Of a stretch of 7,009 nt of DNA, positions 1 to 6,881 are shown piece after piece. The position numbers and the translations under genes are program-made. The notes beneath the pieces are model-generated. The model had not been told where the DNA came from. It was given only the letters and a program-made list of their open reading frames with translations, and did no database searches. The stretch is from Streptococcaceae bacterium (lineage in GTDB: Bacteria > Bacillota > Bacilli > Lactobacillales > Streptococcaceae). The stretch covers positions 1 through 7,009 of the forward strand of contig WREM01000053.1 of assembly GCA_009779335.1 (NCBI GenBank), written 5' to 3'. Positions within the stretch are counted from its first letter, which is position 1; every line of letters starts with the position of its first letter.

Positions 1-1341
1 ACTTTAAAATATATTCAACGTTATTATCAACTTCAAGAAGAGAATAAAGCCCATCTTTACAAAGAGAATGGCAAAAAAACGCCTACCATGTTTTTACCCC
101 CAAAGACCATAGAGGATTTGGCAACTAAACGTCAAATTTATGAGGAAGTATCCAGAGAATCTTATGGATTCTTGGGGCGGACACCAGATTTCATTAATAC
201 AGGTGTTGCCATCGTAGATTATTATGCAGATGCACTTGGAGAAGATAAGCGAACCGATTATGCACGAAATATACGAACTTGGGCACAGAAAGTTAAAGAT
301 AGAGATTGGTTCATCAGTCATGCCATACAAAATCCACAAGTGGATCGTTCCAAAAGCTTGTCAGAGTTGTTAGATGAGGGTCAGGAATTTGCAGGTGTAT
401 GGATCAAAGAAGAACGTCTAGACGGAGTAATAGTCCGTGGAGCAAAACAGGTTAACACCTTAGCTCCTCTAGCCGATGAATTATTGGTTTTCAATTTACC
501 GGGTTTATCAGAACAGGACAATAAGTTTGCCCTTGCTTTTTCTCTTCCTTTAGCGACAGAAGGTGTAAAAATTGTTTGTCGAAAGACAACCATGAAAGAG
601 GGCTACTCACTCAGAGATTATCCCATTTCTAATGCCTTTGATGAGATGGATGCTTTCATTATCTTTGATGATGTCTTCATTCCCAATGGAGACTTGTTCG
701 TTTGTGGTTCAGTAAAACATTCTAATGATTTCTTTGAAAAATCAGGTTTATTTGTACATACGGCACATCAAGATGAAGTCCGTGGTTATATCAAACTAGA
801 ATTTGTAACAGCTCTTGCCATCAGATTGGCAGAAAAATTAGGGTTAGAAGATTTCTTACGTGTGCAGGAAATGTTAGGAGAGCTAACAGTAAATCTTGAA
901 ATGATTAAATCAAGTGTGATTGCCAGTGAAGTGACGGCACATCTTGAAAATGGAGTGATGACTCCTAATATGCAAATCTTACTTGCTGTACGAGCTACTT
1001 TGACCAAGTATTATGATCAAGCGTTGCGTGTTATTGCTGAATTTTCAAGTGGGTCAATCGTGAGTACTCCTGATTTCCGTGAATTTGAAAATAGAAAAAT
1101 TTCAGATGTACTTAAAGCAAGCCTGACCAGTCCTTTAATAACAGCCGAGGATCGTGTGTTACTACTTAATTTAGCATGGGATATTACAGGGGAATCCTTT
1201 GGACAGCGTCAACGTACCTACGAGTTTCTTCATGGAGGAAATCCTATGTGGATTAAGAGTAGGCATTGGAAAGATGCTGACTTAGACAAAGCTTTTGAAA
1301 TGGTGGATAAAGTTTTAGAGAATGCGAAAATGGACAAATAA
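1..1341 (+). CDS. hpaB: HpaB-family flavin-dependent monooxygenase (4-hydroxyphenylacetate 3-monooxygenase oxygenase-like), 5' end missing
   Basis: The reading frame is open from base 1, so the gene starts outside the window. The Met codon at 88 lies inside the protein and is not the likely start, because HpaB proteins usually run near 480-520 residues and the 29 codons before it continue a plausible helix. Family proteins use reduced FAD from a separate reductase (HpaC) to ortho-hydroxylate phenols in the cytoplasm. Numbering from Met88 as 1, recognisable family blocks are GRTPDF (30-35), ISHAIQNPQVDR (76-87), ERLDGVIVRGAK (109-120), AHQDEVRGYIKLEF (226-239) and LAWDITGESFGQRQ (362-375). These cover the HpaB N- and C-terminal domains, and the C-terminus looks complete. 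The substrate-contacting Arg and His are kept (Arg31, His78), but the Tyr four residues after the Arg is Phe35. No iron-sulfur cysteine set is seen, so it is not a 4-hydroxybutyryl-CoA dehydratase. No reductase gene is visible. Family is secure, substrate unknown. The end overlaps the next gene by 20 bp. Confidence 0.88.
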   Translation, partial: TLKYIQRYYQLQEENKAHLYKENGKKTPTMFLPPKTIEDLATKRQIYEEVSRESYGFLGRTPDFINTGVAIVDYYADALGEDKRTDYARNIRTWAQKVKDRDWFISHAIQNPQVDRSKSLSELLDEGQEFAGVWIKEERLDGVIVRGAKQVNTLAPLADELLVFNLPGLSEQDNKFALAFSLPLATEGVKIVCRKTTMKEGYSLRDYPISNAFDEMDAFIIFDDVFIPNGDLFVCGSVKHSNDFFEKSGLFVHTAHQDEVRGYIKLEFVTALAIRLAEKLGLEDFLRVQEMLGELTVNLEMIKSSVIASEVTAHLENGVMTPNMQILLAVRATLTKYYDQALRVIAEFSSGSIVSTPDFREFENRKISDVLKASLTSPLITAEDRVLLLNLAWDITGESFGQRQRTYEFLHGGNPMWIKSRHWKDADLDKAFEMVDKVLENAKMDK

Positions 1342-2611
1342 ATTCAATCTTTACAGTTGTTTAATGCTGGTTGTGTTAATGCTACCAGTTGTTTTTCTAT
1401 CCTTTGGAAAAGCAGACACTAGCGTGTCTGCTGTACAATCTCAACAAGTTCAACAAATTTTTTATACATCCATTCCTCAGAGACCTGTAGTCTTAAAAGA
1501 AGTTGTAAGTTATAAAGATGCAAGTCTTAAAGAAAAAACAGGACAAATCAAGCCAAAAACTCAACTGCAGATTATCGCTCTTAAAGGAAAATCTTTTGAA
1601 CTGTCTAATCATCAATATGTAAGTGCAGATAGTAAGTCTATTATTTCAGATGTCTTAATGAGTAAGAAAGATGTCAATCAGACCATCTACACAACAAAGG
1701 CTGTGGATGTGCTTTATAATCCTTATACTACATTTGATACGCAAGTTTACATCACCCTTCCTGCAGGGCGAAGCCTACAAGCTAACAAGATGGCACGGAC
1801 AAATTGGGGAACTTATTACCAAATTTCATTTAATGGGGGACAAACCGGTTGGGTGGATAGTCAATCTGTAACAACCAATAATCCACAAATGGTTGTTTTG
1901 CAAAAACTTTTGAATCAAAAATATTCCGACAGTAAATACTCTATTTATGTCAAAGATTTAGAAAGTGGAAACGTTATAGGTGTCAACCAAAATGAGAAAA
2001 TGTATTCAGCCAGCTTATCCAAGCTTCCTATTCTCTATTGGGTACAAAAACGAATCAATAAGGGAGAAATTAATCTCTCAGATAATCTGACTTATACTTC
2101 AAAAGTGAATGGTTGGTCAGGGTCTTATGAAGCTAATGGGACAGGAAGTTTGCCTGATTCTGCAGACAAAAAAAACTACACTGTTCTTGATCTGATTAAT
2201 CGCACAGCTAAACAATCGGATAATGTAGCCAGCAATATACTTTCTTATTATGAAACCAATCAATTCAATCCTGAATTTCAAAAGGAAATTGACCAAATTG
2301 CTGGAGGACATTGGGATATGAAAGAGCGCATTGTCTCTTCTCAAATGGTAGGTCAGGTTTTAGATGCTTTATATAATGAAGGTGGAGCCAGTTTTAACGC
2401 CCTCATCAATACTAATTTTGATAATATAAAAATTAAAGCTGGTGTTCCATCGAACATCACAGTTGCACATAAAATTGGTGATGCGGATGATTACTCACAT
2501 GACGCAGCCATTGTTTTTGCGACGCATCCTTATATTTTAGTTGTGGAAACTAATGGAGGAGAAGGTCAAATCACCCAAATCTCTCAAGATGTTTATGGAG
2601 TTCTCAAATGA
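1322..2611 (+). CDS. Exported serine hydrolase, class A beta-lactamase/PBP-like fold with SH3-like repeats
   Basis: This 429-residue protein begins with a basic stretch (RKWTNK) and a hydrophobic segment at about 11-28, either a signal peptide or a membrane anchor, so it acts outside the membrane. Residues about 45-110 and 118-184 look like two SH3/GW-type beta modules, the second clearer (ending in GWVDSQSV). Such modules often bind the cell wall. The C-terminal domain (about 190-429) has the serine-hydrolase motifs SLSK (231-234, nucleophile Ser231), SDN (299-301) and KIG (384-386) in place of KTG. The omega-loop ExxLN motif carrying the deacylating Glu of true class A beta-lactamases is not seen: AGGHW (327-331) runs almost directly into the next helix. 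Drug resistance is therefore unlikely; a peptidoglycan-related hydrolase or a penicillin-binding role is a better guess. The same type of gene precedes tilS in streptococci. ATG 1322 was chosen because it keeps the basic n-region. No strong ribosome site precedes it, which fits translational coupling to the overlapping upstream gene. Confidence 0.8.
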   Translation: MRKWTNKFNLYSCLMLVVLMLPVVFLSFGKADTSVSAVQSQQVQQIFYTSIPQRPVVLKEVVSYKDASLKEKTGQIKPKTQLQIIALKGKSFELSNHQYVSADSKSIISDVLMSKKDVNQTIYTTKAVDVLYNPYTTFDTQVYITLPAGRSLQANKMARTNWGTYYQISFNGGQTGWVDSQSVTTNNPQMVVLQKLLNQKYSDSKYSIYVKDLESGNVIGVNQNEKMYSASLSKLPILYWVQKRINKGEINLSDNLTYTSKVNGWSGSYEANGTGSLPDSADKKNYTVLDLINRTAKQSDNVASNILSYYETNQFNPEFQKEIDQIAGGHWDMKERIVSSQMVGQVLDALYNEGGASFNALINTNFDNIKIKAGVPSNITVAHKIGDADDYSHDAAIVFATHPYILVVETNGGEGQITQISQDVYGVLK

Positions 2612-3846
2612 GTAAGGAAAAATTTCTAAAAATCAGCAAAGACAAGGAATATTTTAAGAACCATGGAAAAGTCTTGCTTGCCTTATCTGGGGGGCAAGAT
2701 TCAATGACTCTCTTTAATTGGCTCTATGAATACAAAGAAGAACTGTCTATTGAGCTTGTCCTCGCTCATGTCAATTATAATTTACGCTCTAGTGCTGGAG
2801 ATGAGGCAGAGAATCTAAAGGCATTAGCAGATTCAAAAAATATAAAGATTGAAATTATCAAATACCAAGAGAAAAAATTTACAGAAGAGTTAGGCCGTCA
2901 ATTTCGCTATGATTTTTTTAAAGCAATGATGGAAAAGCATAATTGCACAGTTTTAGTCACAGCTCATCATCAAAACGATCAAGTGGAGACCATTCTCATG
3001 CGAGAAATCACAGGTCGTAGGCTGCGTCATTTGACAGGTATTTCAGATTGTCAACCTTTTGCAAATGGTCAATTAATTCGACCTTTACTCTTCTTTGAAA
3101 AGTCTGAATTAGATGCACCGTATTTTTTTGAAGACAGCAGCAATAAAGAAAATGATTATTTACGCAATCGTATTAGAAATCAAATTATTCCACAATTAAC
3201 CAAAGAAAACCCTCAATTTATCTCAGCAATCCTTGATTTGAGAGAAGAAATAAGCGATGCTCAGTCGGTTATCAAGGAAAAGATTGAGAGTCTTCAGATT
3301 CTTGATGAAAAAATCCAACTGATGAAATTTCAAAGTCAGTCTAGTGCATTAAAAAAATTTATTTTGCAAGAATATTTGGAAAAATATTTCTCTCATCTGC
3401 AATTAAATAAGGCACAATTTAATGAAATTTTGCATATTCTTGAACAAGATCAACAATATCATCAAGCCATCAATAAAACACATCAGCTAATCAAAACAAA
3501 TGAATCATTCTCTATTGAGCTTATCAATGAGGAGGATAAAAAATTAAGGGTATCTGAGACAGACCCTAAAGATGCCTCTTATATGAAGATTGTACTTGCA
3601 GGAGAAGGGAGAATTACCTTTCGCAAAAGGCAATCGGGAGATAAGATAATGGTGCATGGCATACATAAAAAGCTAAAAAATTATTTGATTGACAAAAAGA
3701 TAGCACTAGCAAAGCGAGAGAATGATCTTATTCTAGTCAATGATGAGATTTTTGCCATGGTAGATGTTGCTTCTTTTGATTTGAGTAAGCAGGCTGAAAG
3801 TGATAAAATGAAGAGAGTGATTTGGGTAAAATATAGTCAAAATTGA
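2608..3846 (+). CDS. tilS: tRNA(Ile)-lysidine synthase
   Basis: TilS is the essential cytoplasmic N-type ATP pyrophosphatase that attaches lysine to C34 of the CAU anticodon of tRNA-Ile2, changing decoding from AUG to AUA and identity from Met to Ile. At 412 residues it is normal family length. Visible motifs are the PP-loop SGGQDS (27-32), HVNYNLR (54-60), TAHHQNDQVET (118-128) and the DSSN...YLRNRIRNQIIP block (176-195). The C-terminal substrate-recognition domain carries RKRQSGDKI (339-347) and KKLKNYLIDKKI (354-365). The start is set by GGAG at 2597-2600, seven bases before the ATG. That ATG overlaps the previous stop as ATGA, a typical translational-coupling junction. The gene lies directly before hpt, the arrangement common in Firmicutes. 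No defects are seen and the identification is firm. Confidence 0.97.
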   Translation: MSKEKFLKISKDKEYFKNHGKVLLALSGGQDSMTLFNWLYEYKEELSIELVLAHVNYNLRSSAGDEAENLKALADSKNIKIEIIKYQEKKFTEELGRQFRYDFFKAMMEKHNCTVLVTAHHQNDQVETILMREITGRRLRHLTGISDCQPFANGQLIRPLLFFEKSELDAPYFFEDSSNKENDYLRNRIRNQIIPQLTKENPQFISAILDLREEISDAQSVIKEKIESLQILDEKIQLMKFQSQSSALKKFILQEYLEKYFSHLQLNKAQFNEILHILEQDQQYHQAINKTHQLIKTNESFSIELINEEDKKLRVSETDPKDASYMKIVLAGEGRITFRKRQSGDKIMVHGIHKKLKNYLIDKKIALAKRENDLILVNDEIFAMVDVASFDLSKQAESDKMKRVIWVKYSQN

Positions 3847-3856
3847 AGGGGACATA

Positions 3857-4393
3857 ATGTTAGAAAAAGTCATTGAAAGAGTATTGATTTCAGAAGAGGA
3901 AATTCAGGATAAAACTGTGGAAATGGGACGAACTCTTGCCGAGGAGTATGCCGATCAAAATCCGTTGATATTGGGAATTTTGCGTGGTTCTGTTCCTTTT
4001 CTATCTGATTTAATCAAGCGGATGGATATTGAACTTGAAATAGATTTCATGAATGTTTCAAGCTATGCAGGAACTGAAAGTACAGGAGAAGTGAAAATGC
4101 TTCTCGATTTGTCCCAGCCCATTAATGGACGTCAAGTTTTGATTGTAGAAGATATCATTGATACAGGTCGTACCCTTAAGTATTTGAAGGAACTTCTTGA
4201 GCATCGAGGAGCGACTGTTAAGATTGCTACTCTTTTGGATAAGCCAGACGGTCGTGTGGTTGATATTGAAGCCGACTATGTTGGTTTCACAATTCCCAAT
4301 GAGTTTGTGGTAGGTTATGGATTGGACTATGATGAACACTACCGCAACTTCCCCTTTGTCGGTGTGCTTAAGAAAGAAATTTATAGTAAATAA
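3857..4393 (+). CDS. hpt: Hypoxanthine(-guanine) phosphoribosyltransferase
   Basis: This 178-residue type I phosphoribosyltransferase transfers ribose 5-phosphate from PRPP to hypoxanthine, and usually guanine, giving IMP or GMP in cytoplasmic purine salvage. The PRPP-binding signature VEDIIDTGRTL is at 97-107, with the two acidic residues Glu98 and Asp99. LRGS (42-45) is the pyrophosphate loop, DFMNVSSYAG...STG (63-77) the flexible catalytic loop, and LLDKP (126-130) plus DYVGFTIPNEFVVGYGLDYDEHYR (140-163) form the purine pocket. Length and motif order match the bacterial Hpt family. A strong ribosome site (AAGGGG, 3846-3851) abuts the tilS stop codon and lies five bases before the ATG. The gap to tilS is only 10 bp, so the two are almost certainly on one transcript. 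In Bacillus subtilis the TilS and HprT products have been reported to form a complex that activates ftsH; whether this holds here is inference. Confidence 0.97.
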   Translation: MLEKVIERVLISEEEIQDKTVEMGRTLAEEYADQNPLILGILRGSVPFLSDLIKRMDIELEIDFMNVSSYAGTESTGEVKMLLDLSQPINGRQVLIVEDIIDTGRTLKYLKELLEHRGATVKIATLLDKPDGRVVDIEADYVGFTIPNEFVVGYGLDYDEHYRNFPFVGVLKKEIYSK

Positions 4394-4455
4394 GGCTAAG
4401 ACTAAAGTATGAAATCGATAAAAATATGTCTCCAAGATAGTATTTTTTGCTGAAA

Positions 4456-4466
4456 TATACTACAAT
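4456..4466 (+). promoter_or_regulatory. Candidate -10 region(s) for ftsH in the hpt-ftsH gap
   Basis: The 107-bp gap between hpt and ftsH contains two adjacent -10-like hexamers, TATACT (4456-4461) and TACAAT (4461-4466), each one mismatch from TATAAT. Neither has a convincing -35 at 16-18 bp: TAGTAT lies 17 bp before TACAAT. TTGCTG (4447-4452) has the look of a -35 but its matching -10 would be the poor TAGATA. I saw no CIRCE (HrcA) or CtsR heat-shock operator. No strong terminator follows hpt either, so readthrough into ftsH is likely. A promoter here is plausible but the exact elements are uncertain. Confidence 0.4.
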
Positions 4467-4500
4467 AAGTAGATAAATTTTAATGTTTAGATAGGAAAAT

Positions 4501-6549
4501 ATGAATACAAATAATAATAAACCAAATGGTGGAGGCTTTGTAAAAAACACTCTTTTATGGGTGATTTTAGCAATCATGCTTGGCGTTGGTATTAACTATT
4601 TTATAAGTAGTAATCATTCTGATGTTGATAACATCAATTACTCTACTTTTGTAAGTGACCTAAAAGATGGAAAAATCAAAAATGTTACCTTGCAACCCAA
4701 TAATTCTCTGGTTACAGTTACTGGGGATTATAAAGATGCAAAAACAGTAAAAAATGATAACAGTTTCATTTTAATCGGAAATACGGAAACAAAAGTCTCC
4801 AGTTTCCAAAGCTATATTATTCCAACAGATAGCACAGTTAAAAACATTCAAGACCTTGCATCAAGCAAAAATATTGATGTAAAAGTTGTGCAAGAATCTC
4901 AAAATGGTTTTTGGTTAAGTCTTGTATCAAATGGTATTTTCATGCTAATCATGATTGGATTCATCTTCTTCATGATGGGAGGACTTAATCGTGGTGGAGG
5001 TTCAGGGAATCCACTCAATTTCGGGAAATCTCGTGCCAAACAACAAGATTCATCCACATCTAAAGTAAGATTTGCAGATGTTGCAGGTTCTGAAGAAGAA
5101 AAACAAGAACTTGTAGAAGTGGTTGATTTTCTTAAAAATCCTAAAAAATATCATGACTTGGGAGCAAGAATCCCAGCTGGTGTTCTTCTCGAAGGGCCTC
5201 CGGGAACAGGTAAGACACTCCTTGCGAAAGCTGTTGCAGGTGAAGCTGGTGTGCCATTCTTCTCTATTTCAGGATCAGACTTTGTAGAAATGTTTGTCGG
5301 TGTTGGTGCGAGTCGTGTGCGTGCATTGTTTGAAGAAGCGAAAAAAGTCGCTCCTGCCATTGTCTTCATTGATGAAATTGATGCTGTAGGGCGTCAACGT
5401 GGAGCAGGTATGGGTGGAGGAAATGATGAGCGTGAACAAACACTCAATCAACTCCTTGTTGAACTTGATGGATTCTCAGACGATGACAATTCAGTGATTG
5501 TTATTGCTGCAACTAACCGTTCTGATGTGCTTGATCCAGCTCTTCTTCGTCCAGGTCGTTTTGATCGTAAAGTACTTGTTGGGGCTCCTGATGTAAAAGG
5601 ACGTGAAGCAGTACTTCGTGTTCATGCCAAGAACAAGCCACTAGATAATGGAGTAGATCTCAAAGTAGTCGCACAACAAACTCCGGGGTTTGTAGGTGCA
5701 GATCTTGAGAATGTATTGAATGAAGCAGCACTTGTCGCTGCCCGTCGAAATAAAAAAGTCATTGATGCAACAGACATTGATGAAGCTCAAGACCGTGTTA
5801 TTGCAGGACCTGCCAAAAAAGATAAGAAAATTTCAGATCGAGAACGTGAAATGGTGGCTTATCATGAAGCAGGGCATACTATTGTCGGATTGGTACTTTC
5901 CAATGCGAACACAGTGCATAAAGTGACCATTGTTCCTCGTGGGCGTGCAGGGGGTTACATGATAGCTCTCCCTAAAGAAGACCAATTCCTGTTATCTAAG
6001 GAAGATATGCAAGAAAATCTTGCAGGTCTTATGGGTGGACGTGCAGCTGAGCAAATTATCTTTGATACTATTACAACCGGAGCTTCAAATGACTTCGAAC
6101 AAGCCACACGTATTGCACGTGGCATGGTTACACAATATGGTATGTCAGAAAAACTAGGTACAGTAAGTTATGAAGGTGATCATGCTGTGTTTATTGGGCG
6201 TGATTATGGACAAACCAAGTCTTATTCTGAAGCAACAGCGATTTCGATTGATGATGAAATTCGATCTATTACTAAGACAGCCTATGATAAGGCTATTGAA
6301 ATCATTGAAGCTCATCGTGAACAACACAAAGCTATTGCTCTTGCTCTCTTAGAACATGAAACACTTGATGCACGTCAAATCAAATCACTCTATGAAACAG
6401 GCCAAATGCCTCAAGAGAGTGATGAAGATACTGAGAAAGACCAAGTTGCAAAGACTTATGAAGAAACGTTAGAAGCAGCAAATCATTCAGAAGAGGAAGT
6501 TCACGAAGAACTTCAAAGTGAACTTGAAAGTGATTCAAGTAAAGAATAA
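4501..6549 (+). CDS. ftsH: ATP-dependent zinc metalloprotease FtsH
   Basis: FtsH is a membrane-anchored hexameric AAA+ protease that extracts and degrades damaged membrane proteins and some short-lived cytosolic regulators. The 682-residue protein has a short Asn-rich cytoplasmic N-terminus, transmembrane segment 1 at about 17-36, an extracytoplasmic domain (about 40-135), transmembrane segment 2 at about 138-160 and a Gly-rich linker. The AAA domain follows: Walker A GPPGTGKT (232-239), pore motif FVGVG (265-269), Walker B VFIDEID (288-294) and the second region of homology from ATNR (337-340) with Arg350 and Arg353 as arginine fingers. The protease domain has HEAGH (455-459) and the likely third zinc ligand Asp531 in GASNDFEQAT. 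The tail (about 637-682) is very rich in Glu, Asp and Ser, typical of streptococcal and lactococcal FtsH. AGGAAA ending a few bases before ATG 4501 supports the start. All catalytic residues are present. The gene is followed by an intrinsic terminator. Confidence 0.98.
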   Translation: MNTNNNKPNGGGFVKNTLLWVILAIMLGVGINYFISSNHSDVDNINYSTFVSDLKDGKIKNVTLQPNNSLVTVTGDYKDAKTVKNDNSFILIGNTETKVSSFQSYIIPTDSTVKNIQDLASSKNIDVKVVQESQNGFWLSLVSNGIFMLIMIGFIFFMMGGLNRGGGSGNPLNFGKSRAKQQDSSTSKVRFADVAGSEEEKQELVEVVDFLKNPKKYHDLGARIPAGVLLEGPPGTGKTLLAKAVAGEAGVPFFSISGSDFVEMFVGVGASRVRALFEEAKKVAPAIVFIDEIDAVGRQRGAGMGGGNDEREQTLNQLLVELDGFSDDDNSVIVIAATNRSDVLDPALLRPGRFDRKVLVGAPDVKGREAVLRVHAKNKPLDNGVDLKVVAQQTPGFVGADLENVLNEAALVAARRNKKVIDATDIDEAQDRVIAGPAKKDKKISDREREMVAYHEAGHTIVGLVLSNANTVHKVTIVPRGRAGGYMIALPKEDQFLLSKEDMQENLAGLMGGRAAEQIIFDTITTGASNDFEQATRIARGMVTQYGMSEKLGTVSYEGDHAVFIGRDYGQTKSYSEATAISIDDEIRSITKTAYDKAIEIIEAHREQHKAIALALLEHETLDARQIKSLYETGQMPQESDEDTEKDQVAKTYEETLEAANHSEEEVHEELQSELESDSSKE

Positions 6550-6554
6550 CAGAT

Positions 6555-6577
6555 AAAAAGAGCTCTGCTCTTTTTTT
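6555..6577 (+). terminator. Rho-independent terminator of ftsH
   Basis: A perfect 9-bp stem, AAAAAGAGC (6555-6563) with GCTCTTTTT (6567-6575), closes a TCT loop and runs into a T-tract. It begins six bases after the ftsH stop codon. The A-run on the left arm could make it work on the minus strand too, but no minus-strand gene is seen here. Confidence 0.9.
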
Positions 6578-6589
6578 GTTGGAGATCTG

Positions 6590-6609
6590 AAAAGAGGGCT
6601 GTCTTTTTT
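6590..6609 (+). terminator. Possible second, weaker terminator before the tRNA promoter
   Basis: AAAAGA (6590-6595) can pair with TCTTTT (6602-6607) around a GGGCTG loop, followed by more T. The stem is short and nearly all A-T, so it may be a backup terminator or simply upstream sequence of the tRNA promoter, whose -35 starts at 6611. Confidence 0.3.
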
Positions 6610-6610
6610 C

Positions 6611-6639
6611 TTGACAAAGGCTGTAAAAAATTATATACT
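6611..6639 (+). promoter_or_regulatory. Strong sigma-A promoter for the tRNA cluster
   Basis: A perfect -35 TTGACA (6611-6616) is separated by exactly 17 bp from TATACT (6634-6639), which matches five of six consensus bases. Transcription would start near 6646, about 25 bases before tRNA-Glu. Position, strength and the terminator just upstream make this the promoter of the tRNA operon. Confidence 0.92.
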
Positions 6640-6647
6640 AGTAAAGT

Positions 6648-6662
6648 ACTGTTTTGAACAGT
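6648..6662 (+). other. Hairpin in the leader of the tRNA transcript
   Basis: ACTGTT (6648-6653) and AACAGT (6657-6662) form a perfect 6-bp stem with a TTG loop, starting within a few bases of the predicted transcription start and ending eight bases before tRNA-Glu. It is followed by A-rich rather than T-rich sequence, so it is not a terminator. It may affect 5' end stability or processing; function is a guess. Confidence 0.4.
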
Positions 6663-6670
6663 CAAAAAAT

Positions 6671-6742
6671 GGTCCGTTGGTCAAGGGGTTAAGACACCGC
6701 CTTTTCACGGCGGTATCACGGGTTCGAATCCCGTACGGACTA
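6671..6742 (+). tRNA. tRNA-Glu (anticodon UUC)
   Basis: The cloverleaf folds fully. The acceptor GGTCCGT pairs with ACGGACT, with a G-U pair at 1:72. The anticodon stem CCGCC/GGCGG holds the loop TTTTCAC with anticodon TTC at 6704-6706, and the T-arm contains GGTTCGAATCC. The discriminator is A6742 and CCA is not encoded, so a CCA-adding enzyme is needed. It is the first gene of the tRNA cluster and is separated from the next by only five T residues. Confidence 0.97.
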
Positions 6743-6747
6743 TTTTT

Positions 6748-6837
6748 GGAGGATTACCCAAGTCCGGCTGAAGGGAACGGTCTTGAAAACCGTCAGGCGT
6801 GTAAAAGCGTGCGTGGGTTCGAATCCCACATCCTCCT
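6748..6837 (+). tRNA. tRNA-Ser (anticodon UGA)
   Basis: This 90-nt class II tRNA has acceptor GGAGGAT/ATCCTCC and anticodon stem ACGGT/ACCGT around CTTGAAA, with anticodon TGA at 6784-6786. The long variable arm (CAGGCGTGTAAAAGCGTGC) is typical of tRNA-Ser, and the T-arm is GTGGG TTCGAAT CCCAC. CCA is not encoded; the base after the acceptor is T followed by more T. It reads UCA and, with wobble modification, other UCN codons. Confidence 0.97.
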
Positions 6838-6881
6838 TTTAGGGACACGACATTGTGAACCTTTTTCTTTTATATGATTAT
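6838..6881 (+). other. tRNA-Ser to tRNA-fMet spacer with an imperfect hairpin and T-tract
   Basis: This 44-nt spacer is much longer than the 5-nt one before it. It can form an imperfect stem (CAC 6846-6848 with GTG 6855-6857, and GG 6842-6843 with CC 6860-6861, across a mismatched internal loop) followed by TTTTTCTTTT. It might act as a weak attenuator or a processing site. The fold is marginal, and I see no convincing separate promoter for tRNA-fMet. Confidence 0.25.

Noticed and set aside
88..90. ATG at 88 as the start of the HpaB-like gene
   Set aside because: The frame is open to base 1, the family needs more N-terminal sequence, and no ribosome site stands before this ATG.
1..1341. 4-hydroxybutyryl-CoA dehydratase, a relative of HpaB
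   Set aside because: The cysteines needed for the iron-sulfur cluster are absent; the visible protein has only two Cys, at unrelated positions.
1322..2611. Acquired antibiotic-resistance beta-lactamase
   Set aside because: The deacylating Glu motif is missing, KTG is KIG, and the gene sits in a conserved housekeeping position with no mobile elements.
4058..4435. 125-residue open frame on the minus strand over hpt
   Set aside because: It is antisense to the well-supported hpt gene, has no recognisable domain and no ribosome site that stands out.
4422..4445. Possible hpt terminator hairpin ending in a T-run
   Set aside because: The arms pair only through about five A-T pairs plus mismatches; too weak to call, so readthrough into ftsH is the better reading.
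5151..5369. 72-residue minus-strand frame inside ftsH
   Set aside because: It mirrors the conserved Walker A region of ftsH; an antisense shadow.
6611..6877. 88-residue open frame on the + strand across the tRNA genes
   Set aside because: It lies on the tRNA promoter, two complete tRNA genes and part of the spacer after them; the peptide is a by-product of tRNA sequence and has no ribosome site.
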